Source: Tetracladium setigerum (taxonomy: Eukaryota; Ascomycota; Leotiomycetes; Helotiales). From it: a stretch of DNA of 64,000 nucleotides. Position numbers and translations under genes: made by a program. Below the pieces are notes generated by a model, which was not told the DNA's origin, ran no database searches, and saw only the letters and a program-made list of their open reading frames with translations. Shown one piece after another: positions 33,101 through 44,500 of the stretch. The stretch covers positions 744,001-808,000 of the forward strand of contig PZJY01000005.1 in assembly GCA_031472005.1 (NCBI GenBank), given 5' to 3'. The stretch's first letter is position 1; each line of letters opens with the position of its first letter.

Positions 33101-36100
33101 TAGATCGGCCCAGATTAAAGCTGGAGAGGTCGGAGTGGTACCAATCGATTCGGATTCATCTACTGAATCTGAATCTATCGGAGATTGTATAAAAGTCGAG
33201 GCGTCGTAAAGATATTTAGTGTTAAATATAAAGTAATGGATTTTAATGGGGTGGCCGAAAGGGGGGGTGGCCGAAAGGGTGGGGTGGGGACTTAGGCTAT
33301 AATTCACACAATCTGACTTTTGATTTAGCATATCTTATTTCATTGGCCTTCCCAGAAATGAATTATCGTCACGACGAAGTGATCGAAGTCCGTGAAAATT
33401 CTTGCACATGGATCTTGACGCATCCAAAGTATCAGGAGTGGTTAGCAGATGAGCATGGTCTGCTCTGGATTCAAGGGAAACCAGGCAGTGGAAAATCGAC
33501 GTTGATGAAAAAGATTTTTCAAGCCTCCCGCAGTCAAGAAGCGAGCTCGAGGCAGATTTACCTGTCATTTTTCTTCCATGGGCGAGGGGTGGAATTACAA
33601 CACAATCTGCTGGGAATGTTTCGCACAATGCTGCATCAGCTGCTGAGCCAAGCCCCTTCGAGTAGAGCTCAATTCTTGAAAGCGTGTCAAGAGAAGACTT
33701 TGTATCAAGGGGATGACCCTCACACTTGGACATGGAGTGAACCAGAATTGCGTAAGATCTTCCAACTTTGTTTGATCTCAGCTAGCAAGGCTCGTGCAAT
33801 AGTGATCTTTGTTGATGCACTCGACGAAGCGGGCGTAGACAGCGCCCGACTTATCGTCTCCTACCTCCACGAAATACATGAACAACTCTCTCAGTCAAAG
33901 CAACTCACTCGAATATGTTTTGCTTGTCGTCATTATCCTATTGTTCGGACTAACGCGGGCATCGATATCATCGTTGAGAAAGAAAATTCCGAAGATATTT
34001 CAGTGTACATCCACACAGAGCTCAGCAAAAGAATCCGCTGGAGAGAGGAGGACGTACGAGTGGATAAATTGAAGAAGCTGGCGGAGGAAATCGTGGCGAG
34101 GGCTTCTGGTGCGTTTTTGTGGGTTAAGCTGGTTCTGCGAATGGTCGCAGCAAAGTACAACGATGGACGATCATGGGAGGAGACACTCGAAGCACTGGGC
34201 CGAATTCCACCAGACCTCAAGAAACTCTTTCGACAAATACTGGATTCTATGGATCCCGAAAATCGAGAACAGTCAATACATATGATGGAATGGATCTGGC
34301 TTGCAGAAAGACCTCTCTCGGTAACTGAGCTCCGCTTCGCCTTGGCGACAGATGATTCCTCGGTCCACCCCAATCAAGAGACAGCTACAGAATCTCGAGG
34401 ATTTATCGAAAGCGATGAAAGGATGAAGAGCTTGATTATCAGCTTGTCTGGAGGACTTGCCGAGTTCAACGTCCACACGCAACATGATCCCTGGGCCCAA
34501 GCCGATGTTCAAGTACAGACTGTTCAGTTCATCCACCAATCCGTCAACGATTTTATGCTTAATAACAAAACTCCATGGATCAATCAAGACTCCCCAATCA
34601 CCATCAGCCGAGGACACGATCGGCTTACCAAGTCGTGCATCAATTACCTGCTACTTGGAGAAGTTCAATTTGCGTCCGAATCATTTTCACCAAGATCCCG
34701 GAGTGACTGCTCCTTACTACTTGCAAGACTCCCTTTCGCAAAATACGCGGTCGAGTCTTGGTTTTCTCACGCAGAGAAGGCAGAAACCTTTGGTATTCCC
34801 CAAGATGACCTCATCCAAAGACTTCAGTGGCCGGCTGGACAGTGCTTTCAACGTTGGGCTAGACTCTACACAGCCTTCATTAAGTGGGGCTATGTGAGAA
34901 GGAATTTGCACACCATCTCAATAAGCAGTCCAACATTAATGAACATTGCGGCTGCTTCAGGGCTAAGAAGCATAGTGGCTTCACTACTAATCTCAAGAAC
35001 TCCACTGGAAGCAGTGGACGGCAGTGGTAACACTGGACTGCACGCTGCGGCTCTTTGGGGTCGCGAGAAAATCGTTCGCATGCTTCTCGATGAGGGCGCC
35101 AATGTGAATGCAACCACTAAAGAGGGGGAAACTCCGCTTAGTTACGCCGCCGCTCAAGGATATGCCACAATTACTGCTTTACTTCTTGACAGGCAGGTAG
35201 AGTCGAATCAACACGCCGGCGAACTAGAAAGTGCTCTTTTCAAGGCTGCAGAGAAGGGGCACTACGTAATTGTGAAACTTTTACTCGATCATGGAGTGGA
35301 CGTTAATGCTCAAGGCGGCGAATACGGCAACGCACTCCAAGCAGCAGCAATATCTTCGGGGCGCGAGGCTATAGTTAAGCTTCTCCTCGACCGAGGAGCC
35401 GAAGTTAATGCTCAAGGCGGCCGATACGGCAACGCACTCCAAGCAGCAGCAACATCTTCGGGGTGCGAGGCTATAGTTAAGCTTCTCCTTGACCGAGGAG
35501 CCGAAGTTAATGCTCAAGGCGGTCAATACAGCAACGCACTCCAAGCAGCAGTAGAATGTTCGGAAAGCGAGGGTATAGTTAAGCTTCTCCTCGACCGAGG
35601 AGCCAAAATTGATCACTATGACCGTCAAGGACGCCTAGTATATTATTATGCGTTGAGACACGGTAATACGGGAACGACAGATTACATACTTAACTCCTAT
35701 TCGCGACTACAATTGACCCGAGCTGATTACCAAGGCTGCTCATTACTTCACTACGCTGCCTCCGGTGGATATCCTGATGCCGTGAAACTTGTTCTATCTA
35801 AAAGCTATAGATATGAAATAAATCTCCCAGATAACCAAGGCTGGACGCCCCTTCATTGGGCTTGCAGGGGAGATGATACTGACGGCCGTGAGGCTGTTGA
35901 TAGTCTCATCAGAGCGGGGGCTGGCACAGAAACGCCAGATTTGGACTCATGGACACCCATTGACGTGGCGACACATTGTGGCAAAGAGAACATAGTAGCT
36001 GCACTATCTCGACTTCGAAGTCAAGGTGGTCAGATTACAGAACGACGAGTTCTGCTTCCAGGATTCGATCATATGCGTTGGTGCGATATTTGTTCGCATG

Positions 36101-36297
36101 TAAGTCCTCTCCCTCCATTCATCGTGTGTTCCATTCATTGAGTACAGTAGATGATATACGGTACTCTACATAAATGCGATGCATGTAAAGATTTTGATCT
36201 TTGCTTCCGTTGCATCCATGATGCCGCACTCATACATGACTCAACACACAGTTTCACAGCCTTCGAAGATGATTCGTACAAATCAAAAAGCACTTAA
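30135..36297 (+). CDS. STAND/NLR-like protein: serine esterase - NACHT - ankyrin repeats - ZZ finger
   Basis: Architecture of fungal NLR-like proteins linked to self/non-self recognition; here that role is inferred. N-terminal alpha/beta hydrolase (DUF676-like) with nucleophile elbow VAHSLGG, then FLGTPHKGG; NACHT with P-loop GKPGSGKST and Walker B IVIFVDALDEA; ankyrin repeats from about 34920; C-terminal ZZ finger starting CDICSH with CDAC, CFRC and two His. Exons I support: 30257-30598, 30656-30695, 30749-30765, 30817-31134, 31186-31378, 31434-31451, 33329-36099, 36151-36297. The intron 31452-33328 contains a transposon. The 5' end is unresolved: sequence from 30135 matches the usual N-terminus (LTVLYEPAD) but has TTG where ATG is expected, and the block before GHPVRTW (30180-30256) lacks the usual DIVFxHG text. 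Confidence 0.8.
31471..31515 (+). repeat. 5' terminal inverted repeat of the pogo-like element
   Basis: Begins AGTCCCCACCCCACC and contains two tandem copies of a CCCTTTCGGCCAC-like motif. Pairs with 33247-33292. Confidence 0.93.
31611..33062 (+). pseudogene. Transposase of the pogo-like element, five in-frame stops
   Basis: One frame carries the whole protein. Compared with the family, four stops replace Gln (before EALGH, after RRFI, after VQQ, before PLDL) and one replaces Trp (before FQNFQ). All five are explained by C-to-T or G-to-A change in a CpA context, the signature of repeat-induced point mutation. The C-terminus is basic (LYKLKKRRKV). Confidence 0.85.
33247..33292 (-). repeat. 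3' terminal inverted repeat of the pogo-like element
   Basis: Reverse complement of the 5' repeat with one extra base in the central homopolymer; ends GGTGGGGACT before the TA duplication. Confidence 0.93.
35302..35607 (+). repeat. Three tandem near-identical 102-bp ankyrin units
   Basis: Units at 35302-35403, 35404-35505 and 35506-35607 each encode 34 residues (VNAQGG.YGNALQAA... to LLLDRGAE). Units 1 and 2 differ at only a handful of bases; unit 3 has more changes in its middle. Earlier ankyrin repeats in the same protein are far more diverged, so this block is a recent expansion or is homogenised. Confidence 0.9.
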
Positions 36298-37062
36298 TAC
36301 TTCAAATTATACTTCAAATTGGAGGGATTACACCATACCTGTCTCTGGAATCGGTCAATTGGTGTTTTTGTACCGTGTCATCGTTGGAATATAAATGGTT
36401 CTTCACCCAGAACACTCTCAGGGCTCAGAAGTGTCAAAACCCGAGTTAAGATTGATGTATGTAGTGTAAGTGAGAGAAGGCAGGAGTGAAATATGGCTTG
36501 ATAGTATTATGACTGGAGAGCATTAGACTGTGAAGTACAATAAATACTTTATAACTAACAATTGTTCATATGCGCATTTTCTAGCCTCTCATGGAAAAGA
36601 AATCTCAGCCCTCAACTTGTGAGCGGGAATTTTGTGCGTGATATTCGCACTCGAAAATTACAAAGTCCTTGTAAGGTTGTACTCAAATTACCTTTAAAAT
36701 CATTACTTCAACCAGCCCAGAAACCCATATCATAAAATCAGAAATTGCTCTCAGGAAGTTCTCCATGTTGTGACCCATGGCCTCAAATTCACTCTCAGCT
36801 TTCAATTCTCAGGCACTACGCAAACAGCTAAAGAACCAAGTTTTCGAATAAAAACCAATTCAGTTGCAATTAAATCTTCAAGAGAATATAATTAAACGCC
36901 AGAGAATTGTGAATCCCTTTGAAGGGTGTAGATGACTTGGATTCTGATTGGCTGGTTTGACGCCAGCAACACAAACTGTAGGTTGGCAACAGAAGGGACA
37001 TTCCAATTTTGTCAGTCAAAACAAACCATCAAATCATTTCACAGAAAAGCCGACGACAAAAC
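36298..37062. other. Intergenic between the NLR-like and HET genes
   Basis: About 765 bp, A/T-rich, no ORF of interest. Contains the second copy of the dispersed segment seen near 27690-27800. Holds the NLR 3' UTR and the HET promoter. Confidence 0.45.
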
Positions 37063-39196
37063 ATGTTTTGTACTGCTTGTAAGAAGGTGTTCGATCTCGA
37101 CATTTCCTTCCCTCCTGAATCTCAACTTGACGGGGTCCACGAGTTCCTCATCATGGATCCCGTTCAGCCATATACCACGCAGCGCAAACTGGATGTGAGC
37201 TCTGCCAACTCATTATGGAAAACTCACGAGGAGGTGGTGGCAAGCAAGAGATAGCAGCACCGTCTATCCAACCTGGTCCAAGTGATGCCAAATGGCAGGT
37301 GTCTGTCGAACTTTTCCATGACAACATAGTCGTCAATATTCCAATACGCATTGATTACGGCGAACCTGGTGGAGATGATTATGATATGGGTGAGGATAAT
37401 GTCAAATTGTATATCTCTACTGAATATTGTGAGTTCATTCGATAATTTTCGATTCAGTGGCGCGCATGGAGTTGACTCTGTAATAAATCGTAGGTGACCC
37501 GCTTGCTTCGTTATTTTCCATGCGCCCACTCAGTGAGGATTCTAGCTCGGATGGATGTTTTGAGATTGCATCCAAGTGGCTTCAAGGGTGTTTGGACACA
37601 CACGACGAATGCCCGAAGCAGTTATCACCTCTCCCCAGCCGAGTCATCGATGTTGGAAATGACGCCCAAGATCCATTTCTATACATCACCAAAGGTAAAA
37701 ATGCTCCATGGCTAGCACTTTCCCATTGCTGGGGCACCGAACAAACGTTCACAACCGTATCGAGTAACCTCGAGCGCCTATCGAAGAGCATTCCGCTAGA
37801 CGATTTGCCCAAAACTTTCAAAGACGCCATCCTGATCACGCGACGGCTGGGATATCAATATGTGTGGATAGATTCCCTATGCATCATCCAAGACTCCGCA
37901 GAAGACTGGAAAGCGGAGTCACAGAAGATGGCAATGATATACCAGAATGCAACAGCCACCATATCCGCAGATGCCGCCGACGGAGACCATCAAGGGATAT
38001 TCAAAGGCGTTCAGAGTCGCCGAGATACATTCAAACTTCTCGCCCTACCGTGTGCAAGCGCCGCGCGAGATATAAAGGGTGAAATCTTCGTCAGCATTCG
38101 TCAAGGACGACACGATTTCCAAGTCATGCCATTGCAAACGCGCGCATGGGTCCTGCAAGAACGAGCACTCTCCATTCGAAGGCTGCACTATCAACACACA
38201 GGACTACTCTGGCATTGCCAGAAACTCGGATCCACCGAGATCCGACCTGCGCTTCTGCAAGTACACCTGTACAATAGAGAACTACATAACATTCCTCACA
38301 AAAAGCTGCCCGCTCGCATCGATTACGATATTCACTATAAATCCCGTGGTGACCCGGCTACTCTTTTCTGGTGGTACACACAAGTTAGCGATTATGCCAC
38401 GCGGAAGTTGACGTTCAAGAAGGATCGCTTCCCAGCTATTTCCGGACTCGCGAGGGAATTTGCGAAGAGGACGGGGTACCATTACATGGCTGGCATCTGG
38501 GCTGAAGATTTCCATAGAGGCTTGCTGTGGAAAGGAGCCGTTCCCGAGTCGTATTCTGGCATTGGACCATCTTGGAGCTGGATTGGAGTTGAAGCCAATG
38601 CGTGGGCTGGGTTGGTGTACGATGGAACACTTGTCATGAGACACAAACCTGAATATGCGGCGGAGCTCATCGGCTTTTCTGAACCCAGGAGTAGTAGTGA
38701 CAGTGGTGATGCGGATGCATTCTTGGACGGAGGAGCCGCTACCATCTTGACTCTTCGGGGTTGGTGTAAGGGAATTCGAGAGTTCATGGCCGGATATCAA
38801 TTCCACCATTTCTCACTCCTTCGTTCCAGAACTGCGCGAGAGCCGTCTGGTCCAGCAACCCTTCTTATACGCTCCACTACACTTACCCCAGCTAAGAACA
38901 GAAACAACGATAAGTTTTTGCTCTGGCCAGATCAAGAATTAGATGTTGCGACTGCTGCAGATTTGCTGGCGGAGAAGAAAGCGATTGTGCTTTGCGTATC
39001 CGCCTTTGAGACGTCGGATGATACGCGTTCTGAAAAGATGGCTACTTTTGCACTGCTGCTAGAACCTTTGGTAAAGTCTGATGATGGGTCGTCGTATCGG
39101 CGCATCGGTCTGCTAAAAATTGGACACACTGGAAATGAGGATCAGGCTGCTTTTATGGAAGGGGGTTATAGCTTGAGGACTATTCGAATAATGTGA
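37063..39196 (+). CDS. Heterokaryon incompatibility (HET) domain protein, with a probable N-terminal frame break
   Basis: HET-domain proteins trigger incompatibility-type cell death in filamentous fungi; the partner here is unknown. The HET core reads WLALSHCWG, YVWIDSLCIIQDS.EDW, MAMIYQNATATISA, and TRAWVLQERALS, followed by a long variable C-terminus with GPSWSWIGVE. One intron at 37429-37493 (65 nt) is secure. The first exon begins MFCTACKKVF (37063), a Cys pair expected to pair with GCELCQLI at about 37192. These two lie in different frames, and the break fits one missing base at or near the GGGG run 37132-37135. If that is not accepted, translation would begin at the internal ATG at about 37215 and the protein would lack the Cys motif. 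Confidence 0.8.
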
Positions 39197-40884
39197 CAGG
39201 ACAGGAAAGAAACAATTGCCAAGGGAAATGTAGTTAGTTAGCGTTGTATCTATCTCAAGAGCAGAAACCCGAGTGTCTCTTTCTTTTTTACTTTTTTTTT
39301 TCTTGGTAAGACTGTCAGCCAGAGAGAAAGAAAAATACATAAAAGAGTTTTAGAAGAGTATTATTCAGTTGTAGTAGTCACTAGTCACTGGAATTGAATT
39401 CAACCTGTCCACCAGAAAACCAACCCAATCCAACCAATCCAACCCCACCGCACTCCGCACACCGCCCTATGTACCTCCGTACAGTACCGCACTTCGGAGT
39501 CCGGATTTCGGTACTTTTTCGCACAAATTATGCAAAAACTTCCACCCACAACACATAAGATATGCAAATAATGCATAAAACCATCCATCCTCCCCACCAC
39601 CCACTCACCACCACCCTATCAAAATTGAAAAAAATCCGTTCAGCCTCATGATTTCTCTTCGACCGAAATCTCCGTGTCGGTAGTGTAGGGTCAGCCTGGG
39701 TACGAGCACCAGCGAGTTGTATGTCAGATCGATGTGTTCGGATGCTCGGATTTAGTGTCTGTCCGACACGACCGACCGAACAGGATGGGATGGATGGGCA
39801 TGGGATGTGGGATGGGATATGGATTTCCAATCATTTATAAAAGATCTTCCCCTCCCCACCTGACGATGATTTTTTTGATCTGGATGTTGGTTTGTTTTGG
39901 CTTCTTTTGTCTTTTCTTTGTTTGAATTTTTGGTGGTTGTTCGACTTCTCAACTCTTTTCAAAGACCTAAGAAAGACAGACAGTCTATCCTCGCATAACT
40001 CGTCGAGACTTGAGAGAGGTGCAAGGCTCCTCCTCGGTGGAAGTATACACCGTATGACACAGGTAAGAAGGCAGGGCACTCTGTACGTCAAAGTCAAGTC
40101 AAAGTCGAGCAAGTCATCTTCACACTCAAAATTCCCTTCAAACAAAGAAAGATGACAGCAAAGTTCTTGATTTCATTTGTCTGTTCCCATATTCTCCTTT
40201 CCCCTCCCTCCTCATATCTATCATGAATAATATCTTTCCGCTTTGCTCTTCTTTTTTTGGCGGAAAAAGGCAAAGTGCAATTCTTCTATGCAGAAAACAA
40301 ACGAATCAGACCGATGATAGCGACAGAGCAAAAGGCAACAGCAAAAGAACAACAAGACTCCAAGAGAGAGAAGCTGGCAAATCTAGCTCGCGCTGCTTTT
40401 TTATCCCAATTATGAAGGCCAGCGATGATGGATGACACCCAAAAAGGAAGGAAAACACAGTGTCAGGCGCGAAGATGTCTATCGAGGATATCCTTCGTGC
40501 TCACCGCGCCCGACCAACCGACCACGCCTGTCCCTAACTACTCCCTCCCCTACCAACTTCAACAACAGACCGATATGCTACCTGATGGATAAAGGAAATT
40601 TGATAATGTGGATTCCGGAACGCCTGGTATGATGTAAGGGTGCTTGGATGCATGGTGTACAACATGGTGTGTTGGGCAGGGTGGGATGTGGGCGGAGGAG
40701 TAAAAGTACTACAATGTGCAGTACTTGTTCAAAGGGTTGGTGTGTGGTATGACCGAGGATCAATCTTGACCGAGATAAAGGTTGTGCCGGACAAACTGGA
40801 CGATATCAGCAACTGAACAAACGGAGAGCGCTAGGAAGCTAGGAGGAGGAGGAGAGACGACTTACACAAGATCCTTCAGTCACT
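39197..40884. other. Gene-free region between two convergent genes
   Basis: 1.7 kb, low complexity (pyrimidine-rich and GGGATGG-like tracts near 39780-39830, A/G-rich blocks near 40240-40400). Overlapping short ORFs on both strands show no family. Nothing further supported. Confidence 0.45.
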
Positions 40885-41532
40885 TTAATGATCGATAGGA
40901 ACATTCGACTGTTCCTTATCCTTCCAAACACCACCACCGACAGCTCGACTGACTCCCACACCAACACCAACTGCAATACCGACCACAACCAGGGCAATCA
41001 ATATCTTAACCCACAACTTGGTCCTCTTATCCAAGCCTGTCATACACCCACAGCAAATCAAATCCTCACCCCGCGCCTTCCTCATCTCCTTCCTCTTCTG
41101 CTTCAACTGCGACTGACCCGGCCAAACCTGGCACTCCAAATCCCCTCGACTCTTGCTCTTCAACAGCGATATCTTCCCACCACACGTATTCGTCGTCTTC
41201 TGCGGCGCCAGCGATTGCGACTCGATATCGGTGTCGTAGGTGCTGCTGACGATGTTGATGTTCTGTCGTGATTCCGACTTGGCCTTCTCGAGCGAATGGC
41301 GGGTAGGAGTGGGGTTGTAGAAGGGCGAGAAGGGCGACGTTTCACGCTCCAGGGACTTCTCGTTGCGCGAGGAGGAGTGCGTGGGTGAGAGGGAGTGTGT
41401 GGATTCGATATCCTCGATTGTGGTAAGTACGTTAATTGATTGATTCGAGGCGGCTCGTGATGCGGCAGGACGGGTGATGGTGAGGACGTTAGCAGGGGGA
41501 GCTGCCGCCGTCTTCTCGTTAGGGGCCGACAT
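40885..41532 (-). CDS. Small single-pass membrane protein, 215 aa, function unknown
   Basis: Intronless. N-terminal 160 residues are Ser/Thr-rich and disordered, with basic clusters; then a Cys pair ICCGCMTGLDKRTK and one strong transmembrane helix near the C-terminus (ILIALVVVGIAVGVGVGVSRA). The Cys cluster next to the helix could be palmitoylated. The start ATG at 41532 is the only good candidate. No domain recognised. It resembles poorly characterised fungal tail-anchored proteins. The neighbouring stretch of more than 6 kb upstream has no gene. Confidence 0.7.
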   Translation of the reverse strand: MSAPNEKTAAAPPANVLTITRPAASRAASNQSINVLTTIEDIESTHSLSPTHSSSRNEKSLERETSPFSPFYNPTPTRHSLEKAKSESRQNINIVSSTYDTDIESQSLAPQKTTNTCGGKISLLKSKSRGDLECQVWPGQSQLKQKRKEMRKARGEDLICCGCMTGLDKRTKLWVKILIALVVVGIAVGVGVGVSRAVGGGVWKDKEQSNVPIDH

Positions 41533-44500
41533 GTTTGCGGGTGGTGTTTATATGGTTTATTCGGTGGGGTGGCAGATGTGAAGATTTCCTGGGTAAAGGT
41601 AGGTTTTGGGAGTGCTCGAGATAGTCAGTTGTGAGGATGTGGTGGTGAGGTTGTTTCGATTGATGGGTATCGCGGCAAGTCCGTATGAAGAAGGAGCGTC
41701 ACGAAGCAAGCAAGCGGAAGAATCGACGATCGGATAAGCGACCAGCAGAAGAAGATCTTCGTTGGCAGACGTCAAGATAGAGGCAAATGAGCGGAAGATT
41801 CGTCTTGTCGTTTCGCGCGTTTCCGGTATTGTATTGTATTCGTTTTTGGTTTCTCTCCTGGTTGTTCGTTGTTCTGATGCGTTCCACTCTTCAATCAGCG
41901 TCTGCGTTCCACGATTCTCCCGATAAAAACAGATCAATTCAATTCCCTAAATCCAGCAACAACAAAGTCCTGCATATAACCACCGAAGAATTGAAAGATG
42001 GGCCTCGTGTTCGCTGGAGCTGCGTCGAAGTTGGCGATGCGAGAGGAGGAGGAGTGAAGAGGGTAGAAATAGAAGAGGAGGCGAACACTGCGTGCGTGCC
42101 TCTACATACACATACCAATCTCGGAGCGCCTTCTCGCAGGGTGCAGGCCGCTGAGTGAATCTCGCTTAATGCACGGCGCTCGTCGGGATGTGATCAAAGC
42201 GGCACCTAAGAGTAAGAGCTGAAGTCAATAGTTCTCAACTATCAATTGCCGGATCGTGGAGTTATTTGACGTCGTCTTGACTTTGGGTTTCTGCTGTCTC
42301 TGTTTAGGGAGGTGAGGTTTTTGATGTGGTACAGTACAGCACAGCAGAAGAGGTATCGTGTGAGGTTTAAACAATCATCAGAGGAGGCAAGTGAGTGGCG
42401 CACTAAACTGCTGGGAATCAGAAGGGGGTGGTGTGTGTTCACTGTTCCTTGAGGTTGCACGAGGGAGGCGAGCCTATGAATCGTCATTTCCGGCCCATTA
42501 TTCTGGCGAGCAGGCCTCCCTCCGGGTGATCAAGGCATGAAATTCAAGGAAATCGATTTATTGTTTCCCTCGTGGCAGGTAGATCTCCTAGGGATATTGA
42601 TATTATTATTAGGTCTGTTATTATTATTGAAGCTGATTCCCTTATTACTTGCGTGTTTGAGGAAGTAGAAGGAGAGAGAGCTCATCAAACCGTGACCACT
42701 CCCCCCCTATCAGACGATACAGCAGATACATGAGGTGACAGAAGTCACTTTTGACACTACTGTACTGTCCTTTCAGACCCCAGACTTTCGGGCCTCTCTG
42801 AATATTCTATGAGACAACTTCTATCTCTCCACCACGTGTGTGCGAGTGACCGAATCAAGCGGAAACCCTGTCTCTCTCTGTCCTTCCCCAAGTAAAGTTT
42901 CCTTGCTTCTGTATCAATCACATCCGTCCATCATCATGTTGGCACCCGGCCCCCTCATCCCTCCTCCTCCGAAAGAAAAGAAAGGCAAAGCTTTTGCCCC
43001 AACCGCTGCCCGCATTTCTTGACCTCTTGACCTCCTGCCCTCTCTTCTCGCCAGCGAACAGCCAACGAACCCAACATTTTGGTTCATGAATTTTCCCCTC
43101 AAAGGAGAAAGGTGCGCCCCTGGCCTGGCCTGGTTCCCTGGCTACAGGACAGGCTACGAGTCCCTCGCAGAATCCCGGCTCGAGCACCTGCATACTCCGC
43201 CTTACCCTTTCAGTGATAGGCGCGGGTCAATGGTGAGCATGGATGCGTCCAGAGCCTGAATGGCGATACGCGATTGCTGCTCCGGATCTCGAGCTTGTGC
43301 TGCTGTGGTGGTTGTCTCTCTTTGGGGCTTCTCTTGTGTCTCTCCCTTGGTGGTGGAATTCATGATCTAGAAGGCTGCGCTGCACACTACTACTCTGCAG
43401 CGGCCGAGTCAGAAGCAAAAAAGAATGTGGGAGTTATCCGGATGACCTTGTTAGTGCAGTATGAATAGGACGGATACAGTCTGAATCGTAGGCAACCCGA
43501 GGGGTCGCAAGGTTTGCGGCATTTCCAGCTCGCTCTTCCCTCCCCTCGTCCATTATTTAGAGTTGGCGTTTGACGACGCGGCCCTTCACTTGGATTCTTG
43601 TGAATGTGGTTGACCTGACCTGACTACTGAGCTCAAGTACTGTACAGTACCTACTTTTAGTTGAGCTGAACACTGCAGGAAGGCCGATGTTGCACATGGT
43701 GTGACGGATCGGCCTCCAAACGCATGCGTTCAATAGCTTTGTTTTGCTGCTGTCTTTGCCTTATCCATCCATCAATCCCATGTGCTTTCTTTCGTCGTGT
43801 TGTTCAAAGAAAAGAATCAGAGTTCAGCAGAGTTCACTCAGACTCCCTTCCGAGTTCTGATAATTCTGACGGCTGGAAAAGCTAGCAACGCTAGTCCCAA
43901 AGTCTATGTCCCCTTCGAACGGCTTTCCCGAGGCTTGTGTGGCCCTAGAAGAACTGCTGGGGGTCCTTTCGAATCTTTCGATGCCCCTCACAACGTTGGT
44001 CTTTCCCCTCGGCGATATGTTATCTCTTGGGGCGCAAGTTCGTCGGTTCTTCCCCACTACGATTGCAACGGTATCGTGGTTGTAGGGAGAGTGAAGAATT
44101 GAAACGCTGACCACCAGAGGAGTAATCGTCATGCAGCAACTACTGAATGGATACCTTCCTTCAGCTTTTGTTGGGACGTTCGTCTCTGATCAAGGGCAAC
44201 ACTTATGTGCCATCCACTCCTTCCGGAAGGTAAAGACTGCACACCTATCGGCCAAAACACAAGCAAAAAAGCACACAAAACAAAAACGACGATACTGTTG
44301 TAGCCTCTGCGATCTTCCACAACAGACAGCACAACCACAACGACGCCGCCCTCCAAATCAATCTGCAAGGTTCTCTCATCCCAGCCCCCAAAAGAGAAAC
44401 CCATCCATCCATGAATAATCACGTGGGAAAGGGCATGCTGGCTGTATGTGGTGCAGATGGCGCTGATGATTGGATGGATGTGATACTTTGTTGCACATCG

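Larger units (their letters stand above)
31471..33292 (+). mobile_element. pogo/Fot1-like Tc1-mariner element, 1822 bp, degenerate
   Basis: A complete element flanked by TA target duplication (31469-31470 and 33293-33294). Terminal inverted repeats of about 45 bp match except for a one-base difference in a C run. A transposase frame runs 31611-33062 (484 codons): psq-type helix-turn-helix (SIRKAALEWGI), CENP-B-like domain, and DDE domain with NMDEAG, LLILDSHGSH and PLDLSVFSPLK. Five in-frame stops (first at 31830) interrupt it, so this copy cannot make transposase. It lies in the same orientation as the host gene and inside a reconstructed 53-nt intron. Family assignment rests on the TA duplication, size and transposase motifs. 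Confidence 0.92.

Noticed and set aside
31471..33292. First reading: transposon disrupts the NLR coding sequence
   Set aside because: Exon reconstruction places it wholly inside an intron with good splice signals.
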